This document shows positions 31,072 through 40,236 of a stretch of DNA of 64,000 bases, piece after piece. Position 1 is the first letter of the stretch; each line of letters starts with the position of its first letter. Under the pieces are notes generated by a model that saw only the letters and a program-made list of their open reading frames with translations, was not told where the DNA came from and ran no database searches. The translations under genes and the position numbers were made by a program. The DNA is from Streptomyces sp. NBC_01669 (GTDB lineage Bacteria; Actinomycetota; Actinomycetes; Streptomycetales; Streptomycetaceae), in contig NZ_JAPEQG010000002.1 in the NCBI RefSeq assembly GCF_026339735.1, positions 124,001 to 188,000 of the forward strand, read 5' to 3'.

Positions 31072-33288
31072 ATGTCTGACTTCCTCGAACGACTGGAACG
31101 ACGCGAGCGAGCAGCCGCAGACACCGACCGGGTCCGGGTGGGGGCCGCTTATTACCACGAGTACCAGCCCACCGACCGCCTGGAGACGGACCTCGATCTG
31201 ATGGCCTCGACGGGGCTCTCGCTGATCCGGGTCGGCGAGTCGGTGTGGTCCACCTGGGAGCCCGAGGACGGGGTCTTCGACGTGGACTGGGTGGTGCCGG
31301 TCCTGGACGGGGCGCACGCCCGCGGCATCCGCGTACTGCTCGGCACCCCGACCTACGCGGTGCCGCCGTGGCTGCAGCGCGCCCACCCGGAGATCGCGGC
31401 GGTCCGGGCGGACGGCGGCCGGGTGCCGTGGGGCGCCCGGCAGGAAGTCGACTTCACCCACCCGGTGTTCCGCAGGTACGCGGAGCGGGTGGTGCGCCGT
31501 GTCGTCGCGGCGCACGCGGACCACCCCGCGGTGGCCGGGTTCCAGGTGGACAACGAGCCGGGTCTGCTCCTGCTGCACAACGACGGGGTGTTCGAGGAGT
31601 TCGTGTCCCGGCTGCGCGCGCGGTACGGGAGCGTCGAGAGGCTCAACTCGGCGTGGGGGCTGACCTACTGGTCGCACCGGCTGTCCTCCTGGACCGAGCT
31701 GTGGAGGCCCGGCGGCAACACCACCCCGTCCTACGACCTGGCCTGGCGCCGCTATCAGGCGGATCTGACGTCCGAGTTCATCGCCTGGCAGGCGGACATC
31801 GTGCGCGAGTACGCCCGGCCCGGGCAGTACGTCACGACCTGCCTGGCGGTGACCCGCCCGGCGGTGGACGAGGAGGCGGTCACGGAGGCACTGGATGTGA
31901 CGGCCGGCAATGTCTACTACGTGGCGCAGGACGAAGTGGCGCTGCCCGACGAGGACCGACGGTACGAGGGCGGCTGGTTCGGCCAGGGAGTGTGGCAGAT
32001 CCACCTGTCGGCGGACCGGCTGTGGGGCGCCCGCCAGGAGCCCTTCCTGGTCACCGAGACGAACGCCTCCTCCATCAACGCGTCGCACGCCAGCCATCCC
32101 GGCTACGAAGGGCAGTTGCGGCAGGCCGCCTGGACGCTGGCCGCGCGGGGCGCGCGCCTGATGCAGTACTGGCACTGGCACACGCTGCCGTACGGGGCGG
32201 AGACCTACTGGGGCGGCATCCTCGGGCACGACCTCGAACCCGGCCGTATTCAGCGCGAAGTCGCCCGGGTGGCCTCGGAGTTCGAGGCGGCCGGGGATTC
32301 CCTGACCGGGCTGGTCCCGGACGCGGACGCGGTCTTCGTCCGGTCCGTGGAGAGCGACTGGGCGATGCGGTGCCAGCCGCCGCTGTCGCTCCCGGGGACC
32401 TTCACCCCCGATCCCCAGTCGTACGAGCGCATATTCGGCGCGTTCTTCAAGGGGTTCTTCGACGCGGGCGCGCAGGCCCGGATCATGTCGCCCCGACAGC
32501 TCGCCGCCTCCCTGCGCCGCTCCCCCGGCACGCTCCCGGGCATCCTGGTGGTGCCCGCTCTGTACCTGTGCGATAGCGAACTGCCGGATCTTCTCGACAG
32601 GTACGCGCGCTCCGGCGGCCATCTGGTGCTGACGTTCCGGACCGGTTACGCCGACGAGGAGGCGCGAGCCCGCGCCGAGACTGCCCCCGGTGCGGTGCTG
32701 CGGGCGGCAGCCGGGGTGCGCTGCGTGGAGTACGCGAATCTGACCGGCCCGCTGACCGTCACGGCGGCCGAGGGGTCTGGGCTGCCGCTCGCATCCGGCG
32801 CGCGGGCCCTGGAGTGGGCCGACGGCCTGGAGGCGGACGGCGCCCTGCCGCTCGCGCACTACGTCCACCCGCACTTCGGACGGTGGCCGGCCGCGACCGT
32901 CCGGGACCACGGGCGGGGCCGGGTGACCTATGTCGGGACGCTGCCGGACAGCGCCTTCGCCGAGGCGCTGGCCCGGCATGTGGCGGGCTGCACGACCGCG
33001 GCGGCGTGCTGGGGCCCGCTGCCCGCGACGGTGCACGTGACCTCGGCCCGCAACGTGCTCGGCGAGCGCCTGTGGTTCGTCCACAACTGGGCGTGGGAGC
33101 CGGTGCGGGTCGCGGTACCCGAGGCGGTGCGGGACGTGCTCGGCGAGGAGCGCCTCGCCCCGCGTGAGGAGCTGCGGCTGGGCGCGTGGGACGTCCGGGT
33201 GCTCCGCGCGGACGGCGGCCGCGACGCGGGTCACGCCGGACCGCCGGGCGCGAGCGGACGCAGCAGGAACTCCATCCGCCAGGGCTGA
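31072..33288 (+). CDS. Beta-galactosidase, GH42
   Basis: A 738-residue GH42 enzyme that removes beta-linked galactose (or alpha-L-arabinopyranose). The N-terminal TIM barrel begins VGAAYYHEYQPTDRLETDLD. The acid/base Glu is in FQVDNEPGLLL and the nucleophile Glu in FLVTETNASS. The trimerisation domain (VVPALYLCDSELPDLLDRY) and C-terminal beta domain follow. No signal peptide. The ATG at 31072 has no Shine-Dalgarno and sits only 30 bp after a TTGACG, so the mRNA may be leaderless. The last 58 bp overlap the convergent GH2 gene tail to tail, so GH42 and GH2 face each other, probably with different linkage preferences. Confidence 0.92.
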   Translation: MSDFLERLERRERAAADTDRVRVGAAYYHEYQPTDRLETDLDLMASTGLSLIRVGESVWSTWEPEDGVFDVDWVVPVLDGAHARGIRVLLGTPTYAVPPWLQRAHPEIAAVRADGGRVPWGARQEVDFTHPVFRRYAERVVRRVVAAHADHPAVAGFQVDNEPGLLLLHNDGVFEEFVSRLRARYGSVERLNSAWGLTYWSHRLSSWTELWRPGGNTTPSYDLAWRRYQADLTSEFIAWQADIVREYARPGQYVTTCLAVTRPAVDEEAVTEALDVTAGNVYYVAQDEVALPDEDRRYEGGWFGQGVWQIHLSADRLWGARQEPFLVTETNASSINASHASHPGYEGQLRQAAWTLAARGARLMQYWHWHTLPYGAETYWGGILGHDLEPGRIQREVARVASEFEAAGDSLTGLVPDADAVFVRSVESDWAMRCQPPLSLPGTFTPDPQSYERIFGAFFKGFFDAGAQARIMSPRQLAASLRRSPGTLPGILVVPALYLCDSELPDLLDRYARSGGHLVLTFRTGYADEEARARAETAPGAVLRAAAGVRCVEYANLTGPLTVTAAEGSGLPLASGARALEWADGLEADGALPLAHYVHPHFGRWPAATVRDHGRGRVTYVGTLPDSAFAEALARHVAGCTTAAACWGPLPATVHVTSARNVLGERLWFVHNWAWEPVRVAVPEAVRDVLGEERLAPREELRLGAWDVRVLRADGGRDAGHAGPPGASGRSRNSIRQG

Positions 33289-36242
33289 GGCCGCAGTTGG
33301 TGACGGTCCAGGGGCGCCGGCCCGCAGGAGGCGCTGCCGAGTCCGTGCTGGGCGACGTCCAGATGGAGGTGGAGATGCTCGCCCGGCACCAGATCGTGCG
33401 GATGAGCGGCCGCTTCGAGCTGCTCGACGGACCAGGGGCGGACGGTGAGGCCGAACACTCCCACCCCGCCGGCCGCCTCCACGCGGAGCCCCCGGCCGGT
33501 GGCGGGGTCGGCCAGTTCGGCCCAGCGGACGTCCGCCCGCCGTCCGTTCTCCTGCGGGACGACATAGGGGGTCTGGAGGGCGGCGACGTCCGCGGCGAAC
33601 AGTCCGACGCGGGCGGCCTGTGCACTGTCCGGGTACGCCTCTCCCGGGCCCTTTCCGTACCAGCGGACCCGGTCGTGGCGAGCGGGCAGCGTGAAGCGCA
33701 CGCCCACGCGCGGCAAGGTCAGGCCAGCCCAGGGGCCGTCCGGGGTGATCTCGACGGTCAGCCGCAGCGCCTCGCCGTTCGGGGCCCAGGTGTGGCGGAC
33801 ACGCAGACCGTGCGGCAGTCCGTCCGGCGCCGACCTGGAACGCACGAGCAACTCGTGCGGGCGCCGCTCGACGCTCTCGGTGCGCAGTACCAGGCGGTCC
33901 AGTCCGGCCTTGCGCCAGAGGCGCAGCACGGAATTCGCGCCCATTCCGCGGTCGTTGTCGGTGGGCGCCCGCCACACGTCGAGGTACGGGCCCTCCAGTT
34001 CCAGGCCGGCCAGGTCTGCCAGCAGCCCGGTGCGCTCGTCGAAGGTGCCGGCCGCCGGGGTCCGCCCGGGTCCGGTGGCCGCCGGGCGGGGGACGGGCCC
34101 GCCGACGCGGGCCTGGGCCCAGGCGACCTCGTGACCGGCCGGCGCCCACGGTTCGTCGGCCGCCAGCACGGCCCGAACCGTCAGCCAGGTCTCCCCCGCG
34201 GGCCCGGCAGCCCGGCCGGGCGGTTCCGGCGGGCAGGGCAGTTCCGGGAAGGGCATGTCCGCGTCCTGGCGCGCGGGCACCGGTGGCGTCTTCAGCTCGC
34301 CGTCTGCGACCGGGGTCCCGTCCGTCTCCAGGGTCCAGCGGAACAGCAGGTGCGCCAGGTCCCGTGCGTCGTACCGGTTGCGCAGTGCGATCCGGCCGGC
34401 CGCGGGGTCGAGGCCGATCCCGACCGGCTCGACGGCCTTCTTGTACGCCGCGAGGCCGGGCGAGGGGGTGCGGTCGGGGAAGAGCAGCCCGTCGATGCAG
34501 AAGGTACCGCCGTGGGGGCTGTCCCCGAAGTCGCCGCCGTAGGCGAAGTACGTCCCGCCGTCCTCGCCGGTGCGGCGCAGACCGTGATCGATCCACTCCC
34601 AGACGAAGGCTCCGGCACAGCGCGGGTGGGATTCCAGGGTGCGCTGGTACTCGGTGAGCGAGCCGGGACCGTTGCCCATGGCGTGCGCGAACTCACAGAG
34701 AAGAAAGGGCAGTTGTCGTCGACGGGCCTCCGCCTCGGGGGCGTCGGCCGTCTCGGGGGGGGTCTCCTCCTCATGGCGGCCGATGCGGTCCACCTCGTCC
34801 ACGGGGGCGTACATCAGGCTGTAGAAGTCGGAGTGGCGGTAGGTGCGGTCCCGCTCGTAGTGCAGCGGCCGCGACGGGTCGCGCTCCCGGGTCCAGTCGG
34901 CGAGGGCTCCCAGGTTGGTTCCGTGGTGGCTCTCGTTGCCCAGGGACCAGATGACGACGCTGGGGTGGTTCTTGTCGCGCTCGACGGTGCGCCGCATCCG
35001 GTCCAGGATCATCGGGCGCCACCGGGGGTCGTCGGCGGGGTTGCCCACCCAGTCCGCGTGGATGAAGCCGTGGGTCTCCAGGTCGCACTCGTCCACGACC
35101 CACATGCCGAGTTCGTCGCAGAGGTCGAGGAAGGCGGGGTGCGGGGGGTAGTGCGCCGTACGCACCGCGTTGATGTTGTGCCGCTTCATCAGGAGCAGGT
35201 CCTCGCGCATGGTGTCGCGGCCGAAGGCGCGGCCCCGGTCGGGGTCGTGCTCGTGCCGGTTGACGCCGCGCAGCAGCACGGGGACGCCGTTGACGGTGAA
35301 GCGGCCGTCGCGGATCGCCACGGTGCGGAAGCCGATGCGCAGGCGGACGGGTGCGGCGCCGGAGAGGGGGGCGAGGTCGGCGGCGTACAGGCGGGGCAGC
35401 TCGGCACTCCACGGTTCGACGCCGGGCAATTGGATCGGCCGGTCAGCGGGGTGGTCGTGGACGCCGAAGCCGGGCAGCGACACGAGAGCGGGGACGTCGG
35501 ACTCGATGCGCAGGGTCCCGCTGCCCCGTTCGTGGTCGTAGGAGGCGTGCACGAAGTAGTCGCCGATCGATCCCGGCGGGACCTCCAGCAGCGTCACGTC
35601 GCGGAAGATGCCGGGCAGCCACCACATGTCCTGGTCCTCCAGGTAGCTGCCGGAGGACCAGCGGTGGACGCGTACCGCGAGGTCGTTGCGGCCGCGGCGC
35701 AGCGCGGGTCCGGCGTCGAACTCCGCGGGCAGCCGGCTGCCCTTCGATGTGCCGAGTTCGACACCGTTGAGCCAGACCTTGAAGCAGGAGTCGACACCCT
35801 CGAAGCGCAGCACGGTGGAGCCGTCGCCAGTGACCGGCCAGTCGTCGGGCAGGTCGAAGGTGCGGTGGTGGTCGCCGGTCGGGTTGGCGTCGGGGACGTG
35901 CGGCGGGTCGATGGGGAACGGGTAGGCGGTGTTCGTGTAGCGCGGCACGTCGTGGCCCTGGAGGACCCAGTGGCCGGGGACGGTCAGCGGTGACCAGGAG
36001 GGGGCGTCCTCGGCAGGGCCGCCGGGCGCGAGGAAGTCGAGGGGCGCGTCGGCGACCGGCGACAGGCGGAAGGACCAGGTGCCGCCGAGGTCCAGCCGCC
36101 GGCCCCCGAGGGGGAAATGGGCGCGCGGCGCGAGACGGCCGCTCCCCGGGGTCAGATCGGCCCAGTAGGCCGCGGAGGCGGTGGTGTCCATCGGGTCGCC
36201 GTGGTGCGGTGCGGTCGCCGCCGGGCGGTCCGTGTCCGTCAT
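33231..36242 (-). CDS. Beta-galactosidase, GH2 (LacZ type)
   Basis: A 1003-residue LacZ-type enzyme. Domains in order: sugar-binding jelly roll (WSFRLSPVADAPLDF onward, with WLNGVELGTSKGSRLPAEFD), immunoglobulin-like domain, TIM barrel (RGVNRHEHDPDRGRAFG), second Ig-like domain and C-terminal beta-sandwich (RWYGKGPGEAYPDS). The acid/base Glu is in IWSLGNESHHG and the nucleophile in LCEFAHAMGNGPG. ATG 36242 is preceded by GGTGAGGGA. No signal peptide. Last gene of the operon dehydrogenase-RuBisCO-like-DUF1537-GH78-GH2, 56 bp after GH78, and convergent with GH42. LacZ-type enzymes in plant-glycan loci often act on galactan or side-chain galactose. Confidence 0.93.
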   Translation of the reverse strand: MTDTDRPAATAPHHGDPMDTTASAAYWADLTPGSGRLAPRAHFPLGGRRLDLGGTWSFRLSPVADAPLDFLAPGGPAEDAPSWSPLTVPGHWVLQGHDVPRYTNTAYPFPIDPPHVPDANPTGDHHRTFDLPDDWPVTGDGSTVLRFEGVDSCFKVWLNGVELGTSKGSRLPAEFDAGPALRRGRNDLAVRVHRWSSGSYLEDQDMWWLPGIFRDVTLLEVPPGSIGDYFVHASYDHERGSGTLRIESDVPALVSLPGFGVHDHPADRPIQLPGVEPWSAELPRLYAADLAPLSGAAPVRLRIGFRTVAIRDGRFTVNGVPVLLRGVNRHEHDPDRGRAFGRDTMREDLLLMKRHNINAVRTAHYPPHPAFLDLCDELGMWVVDECDLETHGFIHADWVGNPADDPRWRPMILDRMRRTVERDKNHPSVVIWSLGNESHHGTNLGALADWTRERDPSRPLHYERDRTYRHSDFYSLMYAPVDEVDRIGRHEEETPPETADAPEAEARRRQLPFLLCEFAHAMGNGPGSLTEYQRTLESHPRCAGAFVWEWIDHGLRRTGEDGGTYFAYGGDFGDSPHGGTFCIDGLLFPDRTPSPGLAAYKKAVEPVGIGLDPAAGRIALRNRYDARDLAHLLFRWTLETDGTPVADGELKTPPVPARQDADMPFPELPCPPEPPGRAAGPAGETWLTVRAVLAADEPWAPAGHEVAWAQARVGGPVPRPAATGPGRTPAAGTFDERTGLLADLAGLELEGPYLDVWRAPTDNDRGMGANSVLRLWRKAGLDRLVLRTESVERRPHELLVRSRSAPDGLPHGLRVRHTWAPNGEALRLTVEITPDGPWAGLTLPRVGVRFTLPARHDRVRWYGKGPGEAYPDSAQAARVGLFAADVAALQTPYVVPQENGRRADVRWAELADPATGRGLRVEAAGGVGVFGLTVRPWSVEQLEAAAHPHDLVPGEHLHLHLDVAQHGLGSASCGPAPLDRHQLRPQPWRMEFLLRPLAPGGPA

Positions 36243-36298
36243 CGGTCCCTCACCTTCGGCCGGCGGCCGCTGTCGCACTTCTGGTAGCGGTCGCTCGC

Positions 36299-38851
36299 TC
36301 ATCGCGCCGTCCAGTCGCCGGGGACCGTGAACTCCCAGCTGCCGGGCTCCACTTCCCGTACGTCCCGGCCGCCGCCAGGCAGTGGCAGTTCCACCCGGGA
36401 GGGTGCGCCGGGCGGCAGCATGACGGTCAGCCGGAATGCGTCCGGTCGTCGGTGCCAGGCCACGGCGGTGCGTCCCCGCGGTGTCTCGTACCAGGCGCTC
36501 GCCCGGGTGAGGCCGCCCACCGGGGCGGGCCGGACAACGATGCGCTCGTACGCGACGGAGTCCGCCGCCTGCCGCAGTCCCGCCAGGGAGGCGGTGAGCC
36601 ATTCGGAGGCGGCGCCGAGCATGAAGTGGTTCTGGGAGGAGCCGCGGGTGGGGCCGTCCCAGCGTTCGGTCAGCGCGGTCGCGCCGTGGGCGAGCTGGTA
36701 GCCGTAACTGGGGCTGTCGGTGCGGCTCAGCAGGTCCGCGACGACGTCGTCGCGTTCGTGCGCGGACAGGACGCGCAGCAGTGCGGGCAGGGCGATCTCG
36801 CCGACAGTGACGTGGCCGTCCGCTGCCCGGACCGAGTCGACCAGGTGGTCCAGCACGGCCGGGACCTCCTCGGCAGGGACGGCGCCCATCTCCAGGGCGA
36901 GCGCGTCGCAGGCCTGGCTGCCGCTGCCGTAGGTGTGGCGGGCCGGGTCGAAGAACTCCGTGTGGAAGGCCCGGGCGACGCGGTCCGCGAGCCGGCGGTG
37001 GGCGGCGGCGTCGTCGGGCCGGCCGATCGCCTCGGCGATGTCGCCCAGCGCGGCAGCGATGCGCTGGTGGGCGTAGGTCGCGGTGACTGCCCTGGGGGTG
37101 GAGTTGTCGAACGCGATCCAGTCGGCCAGTCCGTGGTGCAGCAGCAGGCCGTCGTCCGAGCGGGAGTGCAGGTGGCCGAGGTAGCGCAGCATGTCCGGGT
37201 AGTGGGTGCGCAGTGTCGTGGTGTCGCCGTAGGTGCGGTACAGGTGCCAGGGGGCGAGGACCAGGGCGCCGCCCCAGTTGGCGTCGTCGCGGAACTTGTC
37301 CTCGAACATGGTGTACTCGGGGGCGATGCCCGGCACGAGGCCTTCGGCGGTCTGCGCGTCGGCCATGTCGCGCACCAGCTTGCGGTAGTACGCGGCGACG
37401 TCGTAGCCGCCGGCCACGACGGGGAAGACGAGGTGGGCCTGCTCCAGCCAGCCGAGCTTCTCGCGGTGCGGGCAGTCGGTGAGGACACTGAACATGTTGC
37501 CCTGGACGGCCCGGTCGATGATGCGGTGGATGCCGTTCAGCAGGTCCGACGAGCAGCTGAAGCCACCGGCACGCGCGTTGGCGGTCCGCATGACCTCGCC
37601 GCGTACGGTGTCCGGCGCGGGGTCGCCGGGCAGTCCCTCCACCTGGAGGTAGCGGAATCCGTGGTACACCGTCGCCGGGGCCCATACCTCGCCTCCCGGG
37701 TCCCCGCGCAGGGTGTAGCGGTCGTAGCAGGGGGTGCCGGTGAAGCGCTGGTTCACCGTGCCGTCGTCGGCGAGCAGTTCGGCGGGGCGGATCACGACGG
37801 ACGCCCCGGCGGGTCCGGTGACCGTGAGGCGCGGGCGGCCCGCGATGTTGACGCCGAGGTCGAAGACATGGATGCCGGGCCTCGGTTCGGCGACCGATAC
37901 CGGCGCGACGGTGTCGACCGCCTCGATGGGCGGGTGGGTGCGGGCGTTCAGCGTCACGCCCTCCAGCGGGGCCTCGACGGCGGCGCTCCATTGCGCGCGG
38001 TCGTGTCCGGGGCGGTCCCATCCGTGCCGTTCGAGGCGGGCGTCGTACTCCTCGCCGCCGAACCAGGCCGACAGGGTCACGGGGCCCCCGGCGGCATGCC
38101 AGGTCCCGTCGGTGACCAGAGTGGTGGAGGTGCCGTCGGCGAGGACGGCGTGGAGCACGGCGATGGCCCGGGGGCGGCCGTGGTCGATGTGGAGTTTGGC
38201 GTAGCGCCCCGGGACCCTCGGTGCGTGCGCGATGCCGTTGCCGAGGCTCAGCCCCACGGTGTTGTTGCCCTGGCGCAGTGCGTCGGTGATGTCGTAGATG
38301 GCGTAGATCAGACGGGTTCCGTAGTCGGTGTAGCCGGGTTCAAGGAGGGCGTGGCCTGCGCGGACGCCGTTGACGGAGGCCTCGTAGGAGCCGAGGGCGG
38401 TGGCGTGGAGACGGGCCGTGACCGGGGCGGACGGCAGGTGGAAGTCCACGGCGAGCAGCGGGAGCCGGGCGGGCCCGCCGGTGTCCGGGGCGGTGATCCA
38501 CCGGGCGCCGGACCAGTCGGCCGCGGTGGGCAGCCCGGTCTCCCACGTCGCGGCGGAGCTCCAGGGCGAGAGTCCGTCGTCGTACCGGACCCGGACCCGC
38601 CACCAGACGCGCCGGCGGGCGCCGGGCGGTTTGCCGTCGTAGCGGACGCAGGTGCTGCGCGGATCCTCCACCGGTCCGCTGTCCCAGAGGTCGCAGGCGC
38701 CGGAGGCCAACAGGCCGGGGTCGGTGGCGGCCTGGATCCGGTAGGCCCGCTGCCGGCCGGCGGGCCGCCATGACAGGTCCGGGTGCTGCTCGTCGATGCC
38801 GAGCGGGTCGGCGAGATGGGCCGTACGCAGAGTGTGCGGTGCGGTCGTCAC
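36299..38851 (-). CDS. Alpha-L-rhamnosidase, GH78 (second)
   Basis: An 850-residue rhamnosidase, clearly different from the one at 26.7 kb. N-terminal fibronectin-like region (PDLSWRPAGRQRAYRIQAATD), beta domains (SYEASVNGVRAGHALLEPGY), then the (alpha/alpha)6 barrel with the acid motif DCPHREKLGWLEQ and the later TALTERWDGPTRGSSQNHFM. No signal peptide. It starts with GTG at 38851 in a GTGA overlap with the upstream DUF1537 gene; the frame further upstream is a shadow of that gene. Tight coupling to a sugar-acid kinase and a RuBisCO-like protein suggests one transcript that both releases and catabolises side-chain sugars. Confidence 0.9.
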   Translation of the reverse strand: MTTAPHTLRTAHLADPLGIDEQHPDLSWRPAGRQRAYRIQAATDPGLLASGACDLWDSGPVEDPRSTCVRYDGKPPGARRRVWWRVRVRYDDGLSPWSSAATWETGLPTAADWSGARWITAPDTGGPARLPLLAVDFHLPSAPVTARLHATALGSYEASVNGVRAGHALLEPGYTDYGTRLIYAIYDITDALRQGNNTVGLSLGNGIAHAPRVPGRYAKLHIDHGRPRAIAVLHAVLADGTSTTLVTDGTWHAAGGPVTLSAWFGGEEYDARLERHGWDRPGHDRAQWSAAVEAPLEGVTLNARTHPPIEAVDTVAPVSVAEPRPGIHVFDLGVNIAGRPRLTVTGPAGASVVIRPAELLADDGTVNQRFTGTPCYDRYTLRGDPGGEVWAPATVYHGFRYLQVEGLPGDPAPDTVRGEVMRTANARAGGFSCSSDLLNGIHRIIDRAVQGNMFSVLTDCPHREKLGWLEQAHLVFPVVAGGYDVAAYYRKLVRDMADAQTAEGLVPGIAPEYTMFEDKFRDDANWGGALVLAPWHLYRTYGDTTTLRTHYPDMLRYLGHLHSRSDDGLLLHHGLADWIAFDNSTPRAVTATYAHQRIAAALGDIAEAIGRPDDAAAHRRLADRVARAFHTEFFDPARHTYGSGSQACDALALEMGAVPAEEVPAVLDHLVDSVRAADGHVTVGEIALPALLRVLSAHERDDVVADLLSRTDSPSYGYQLAHGATALTERWDGPTRGSSQNHFMLGAASEWLTASLAGLRQAADSVAYERIVVRPAPVGGLTRASAWYETPRGRTAVAWHRRPDAFRLTVMLPPGAPSRVELPLPGGGRDVREVEPGSWEFTVPGDWTAR

Positions 38852-40236
38852 GTCCCGGGCTCCCTGGGTGGGTCGGTGGTCGGGTCGGTGGAGCGGATGC
38901 GTCCGGCCACCCGGTCGAAGAGGTCGACCGGGCCGGCCTGGCCGCCCTTGAGGACGGCCGACACGCCGTCGAGGCGCGGGTCTTCGAACGTCAGCCGGCA
39001 CAGGGCCGCGCCGGGGGCGAGCAGGGTGTCGATCTCGGCGGTGCGGGTGCCCAGGCGGGCGGCGACCCGTCCCGCCGTGTCACCGCCCGCCACCACCACG
39101 CGGCGAACTCCGGCGTCGACGGCGGCCCGTACGGCGTGGACGAGGATGCCGCCGAGGCAGTCCGCGGGGTCGGTGCCCGGAGCGTCGCGGCGGCCGGCCG
39201 GCACGGCGTGCACGACGACACCGGGTGCGCGGCCGCCGAGGGCGCGCAGCACCGCCCCGCGGAGCCGGGCCAGGGCGGCGGGCGAGGTGTCGCAGCCGTG
39301 GTCCGGGTCCACCGGCACCGGCACGCCTGCCCAGCCGTGGTCCGTGGCGTGGCGGATCTGGGCGGCGGTACGGAGGGCGCGGCTGCCTGAGACGACGATC
39401 GCACGGGCGGGTTCCGGCGAGCCGTAGGGGTGTGTTCGCCCAGTGCCGGCGAGGACCTGACCGACCGCGAGGCTGAGGCCGCCCGAACCGAGTGCGAAGA
39501 CGGGGGACGGGCCGCCCAGGAGCGCCAGTCGGGCCGCGTGCCGGGCGTGCGCGGGCGTCAGCGCGTCCAGCACTACGAGTCCGGGACGGCCGGCGGCCGC
39601 CGCCTCGTAGACGAGCCGGGCCTCGGCGAGGGGCAGTTCGTACACCGTCAGGTCGAGGCCGCTGACGGGGAGTCCGGTCTGCCGGCCGAGGTGCTTGCGC
39701 AGGTCGGACTCGCCCATGGGGGTGACCGGGTGACGGGACATGGTGGGCTGGCGGTCGAGACGGTGCACCCGGCCGTCGTCGTCCCGGGCGAAGTGGTGGC
39801 CGAAGGCGGTGTACCGCCCGAAGTCGGGCTGCGCGGCCAGGACGGGCACGGGCGCCCGGCCGAACACCTCGTGGCCGGTCTCAGCGGCACGACCCAGGCT
39901 CCCCGTTCCGGGTGAGGAGTCGGCGGTGGAGCAGATCTTGTACTGCACGAATCCGGCCCCGGTGGCGCGCAGTTCCTCCAGGACGGGCCGGATCATGTCG
40001 GCCATCTCGGCGGTGGGCAGCGCGCGGGCGGCGCCCGCCACCCCGATCACATCGAACCCGCCCGCGGCGGCGGCCTTCCGCACCGCGCCGGGGTCGAAGA
40101 GCAGCACACCGCGCAGGCCTGCCCGGTGGAACTGGGCGAGAGCGTCGGTGGACCCGGTGACGTCGTCGCCGTAGAACGCCGCCAGGGGCGGGGTCACGCC
40201 GGAGGCCGGGCCGTGGCCGGTGGGTGCGGCCGTCAT
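38848..40236 (-). CDS. DUF1537 kinase, OiaK-like
   Basis: A 462-residue DUF1537-family kinase, distinct from the one at 24 kb. N-terminal LAAFYGDDVTGSTDALAQF, central VQYKICSTADSSPGTGSLG and the C-terminal ATP-site motif VVVAGGDTAGRVAARLG are family features. The ATG at 40236 overlaps the RuBisCO-like gene stop (ATGA) and its own stop overlaps the GH78 GTG, so the three are translationally coupled. In D-apiose catabolism a DUF1537 kinase (OiaK) phosphorylates 3-oxo-isoapionate, which a RuBisCO-like protein (OiaX) then decarboxylates. The direct pairing here makes that the leading hypothesis; another branched or four-carbon sugar acid remains possible. Confidence 0.85.
   Translation of the reverse strand: MTAAPTGHGPASGVTPPLAAFYGDDVTGSTDALAQFHRAGLRGVLLFDPGAVRKAAAAGGFDVIGVAGAARALPTAEMADMIRPVLEELRATGAGFVQYKICSTADSSPGTGSLGRAAETGHEVFGRAPVPVLAAQPDFGRYTAFGHHFARDDDGRVHRLDRQPTMSRHPVTPMGESDLRKHLGRQTGLPVSGLDLTVYELPLAEARLVYEAAAAGRPGLVVLDALTPAHARHAARLALLGGPSPVFALGSGGLSLAVGQVLAGTGRTHPYGSPEPARAIVVSGSRALRTAAQIRHATDHGWAGVPVPVDPDHGCDTSPAALARLRGAVLRALGGRAPGVVVHAVPAGRRDAPGTDPADCLGGILVHAVRAAVDAGVRRVVVAGGDTAGRVAARLGTRTAEIDTLLAPGAALCRLTFEDPRLDGVSAVLKGGQAGPVDLFDRVAGRIRSTDPTTDPPREPGT

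Noticed and set aside
31018..34596. A 1192-codon minus-strand frame opposite the GH42 gene
   Set aside because: Antisense shadow of a confidently identified GH42 gene. It is low-complexity and high in Arg/Pro/Gly, as expected for the complement of high-GC codons.
36244..38021. Long in-frame extensions upstream of the GH2 gene (and similarly upstream of GH78, DUF1537, PdxA and apiosidase-like genes)
   Set aside because: These extensions are Arg/Pro-rich, cover other confidently called genes on the same strand in another frame, and are bypassed by internal starts with good ribosome sites or ATGA/GTGA overlaps.
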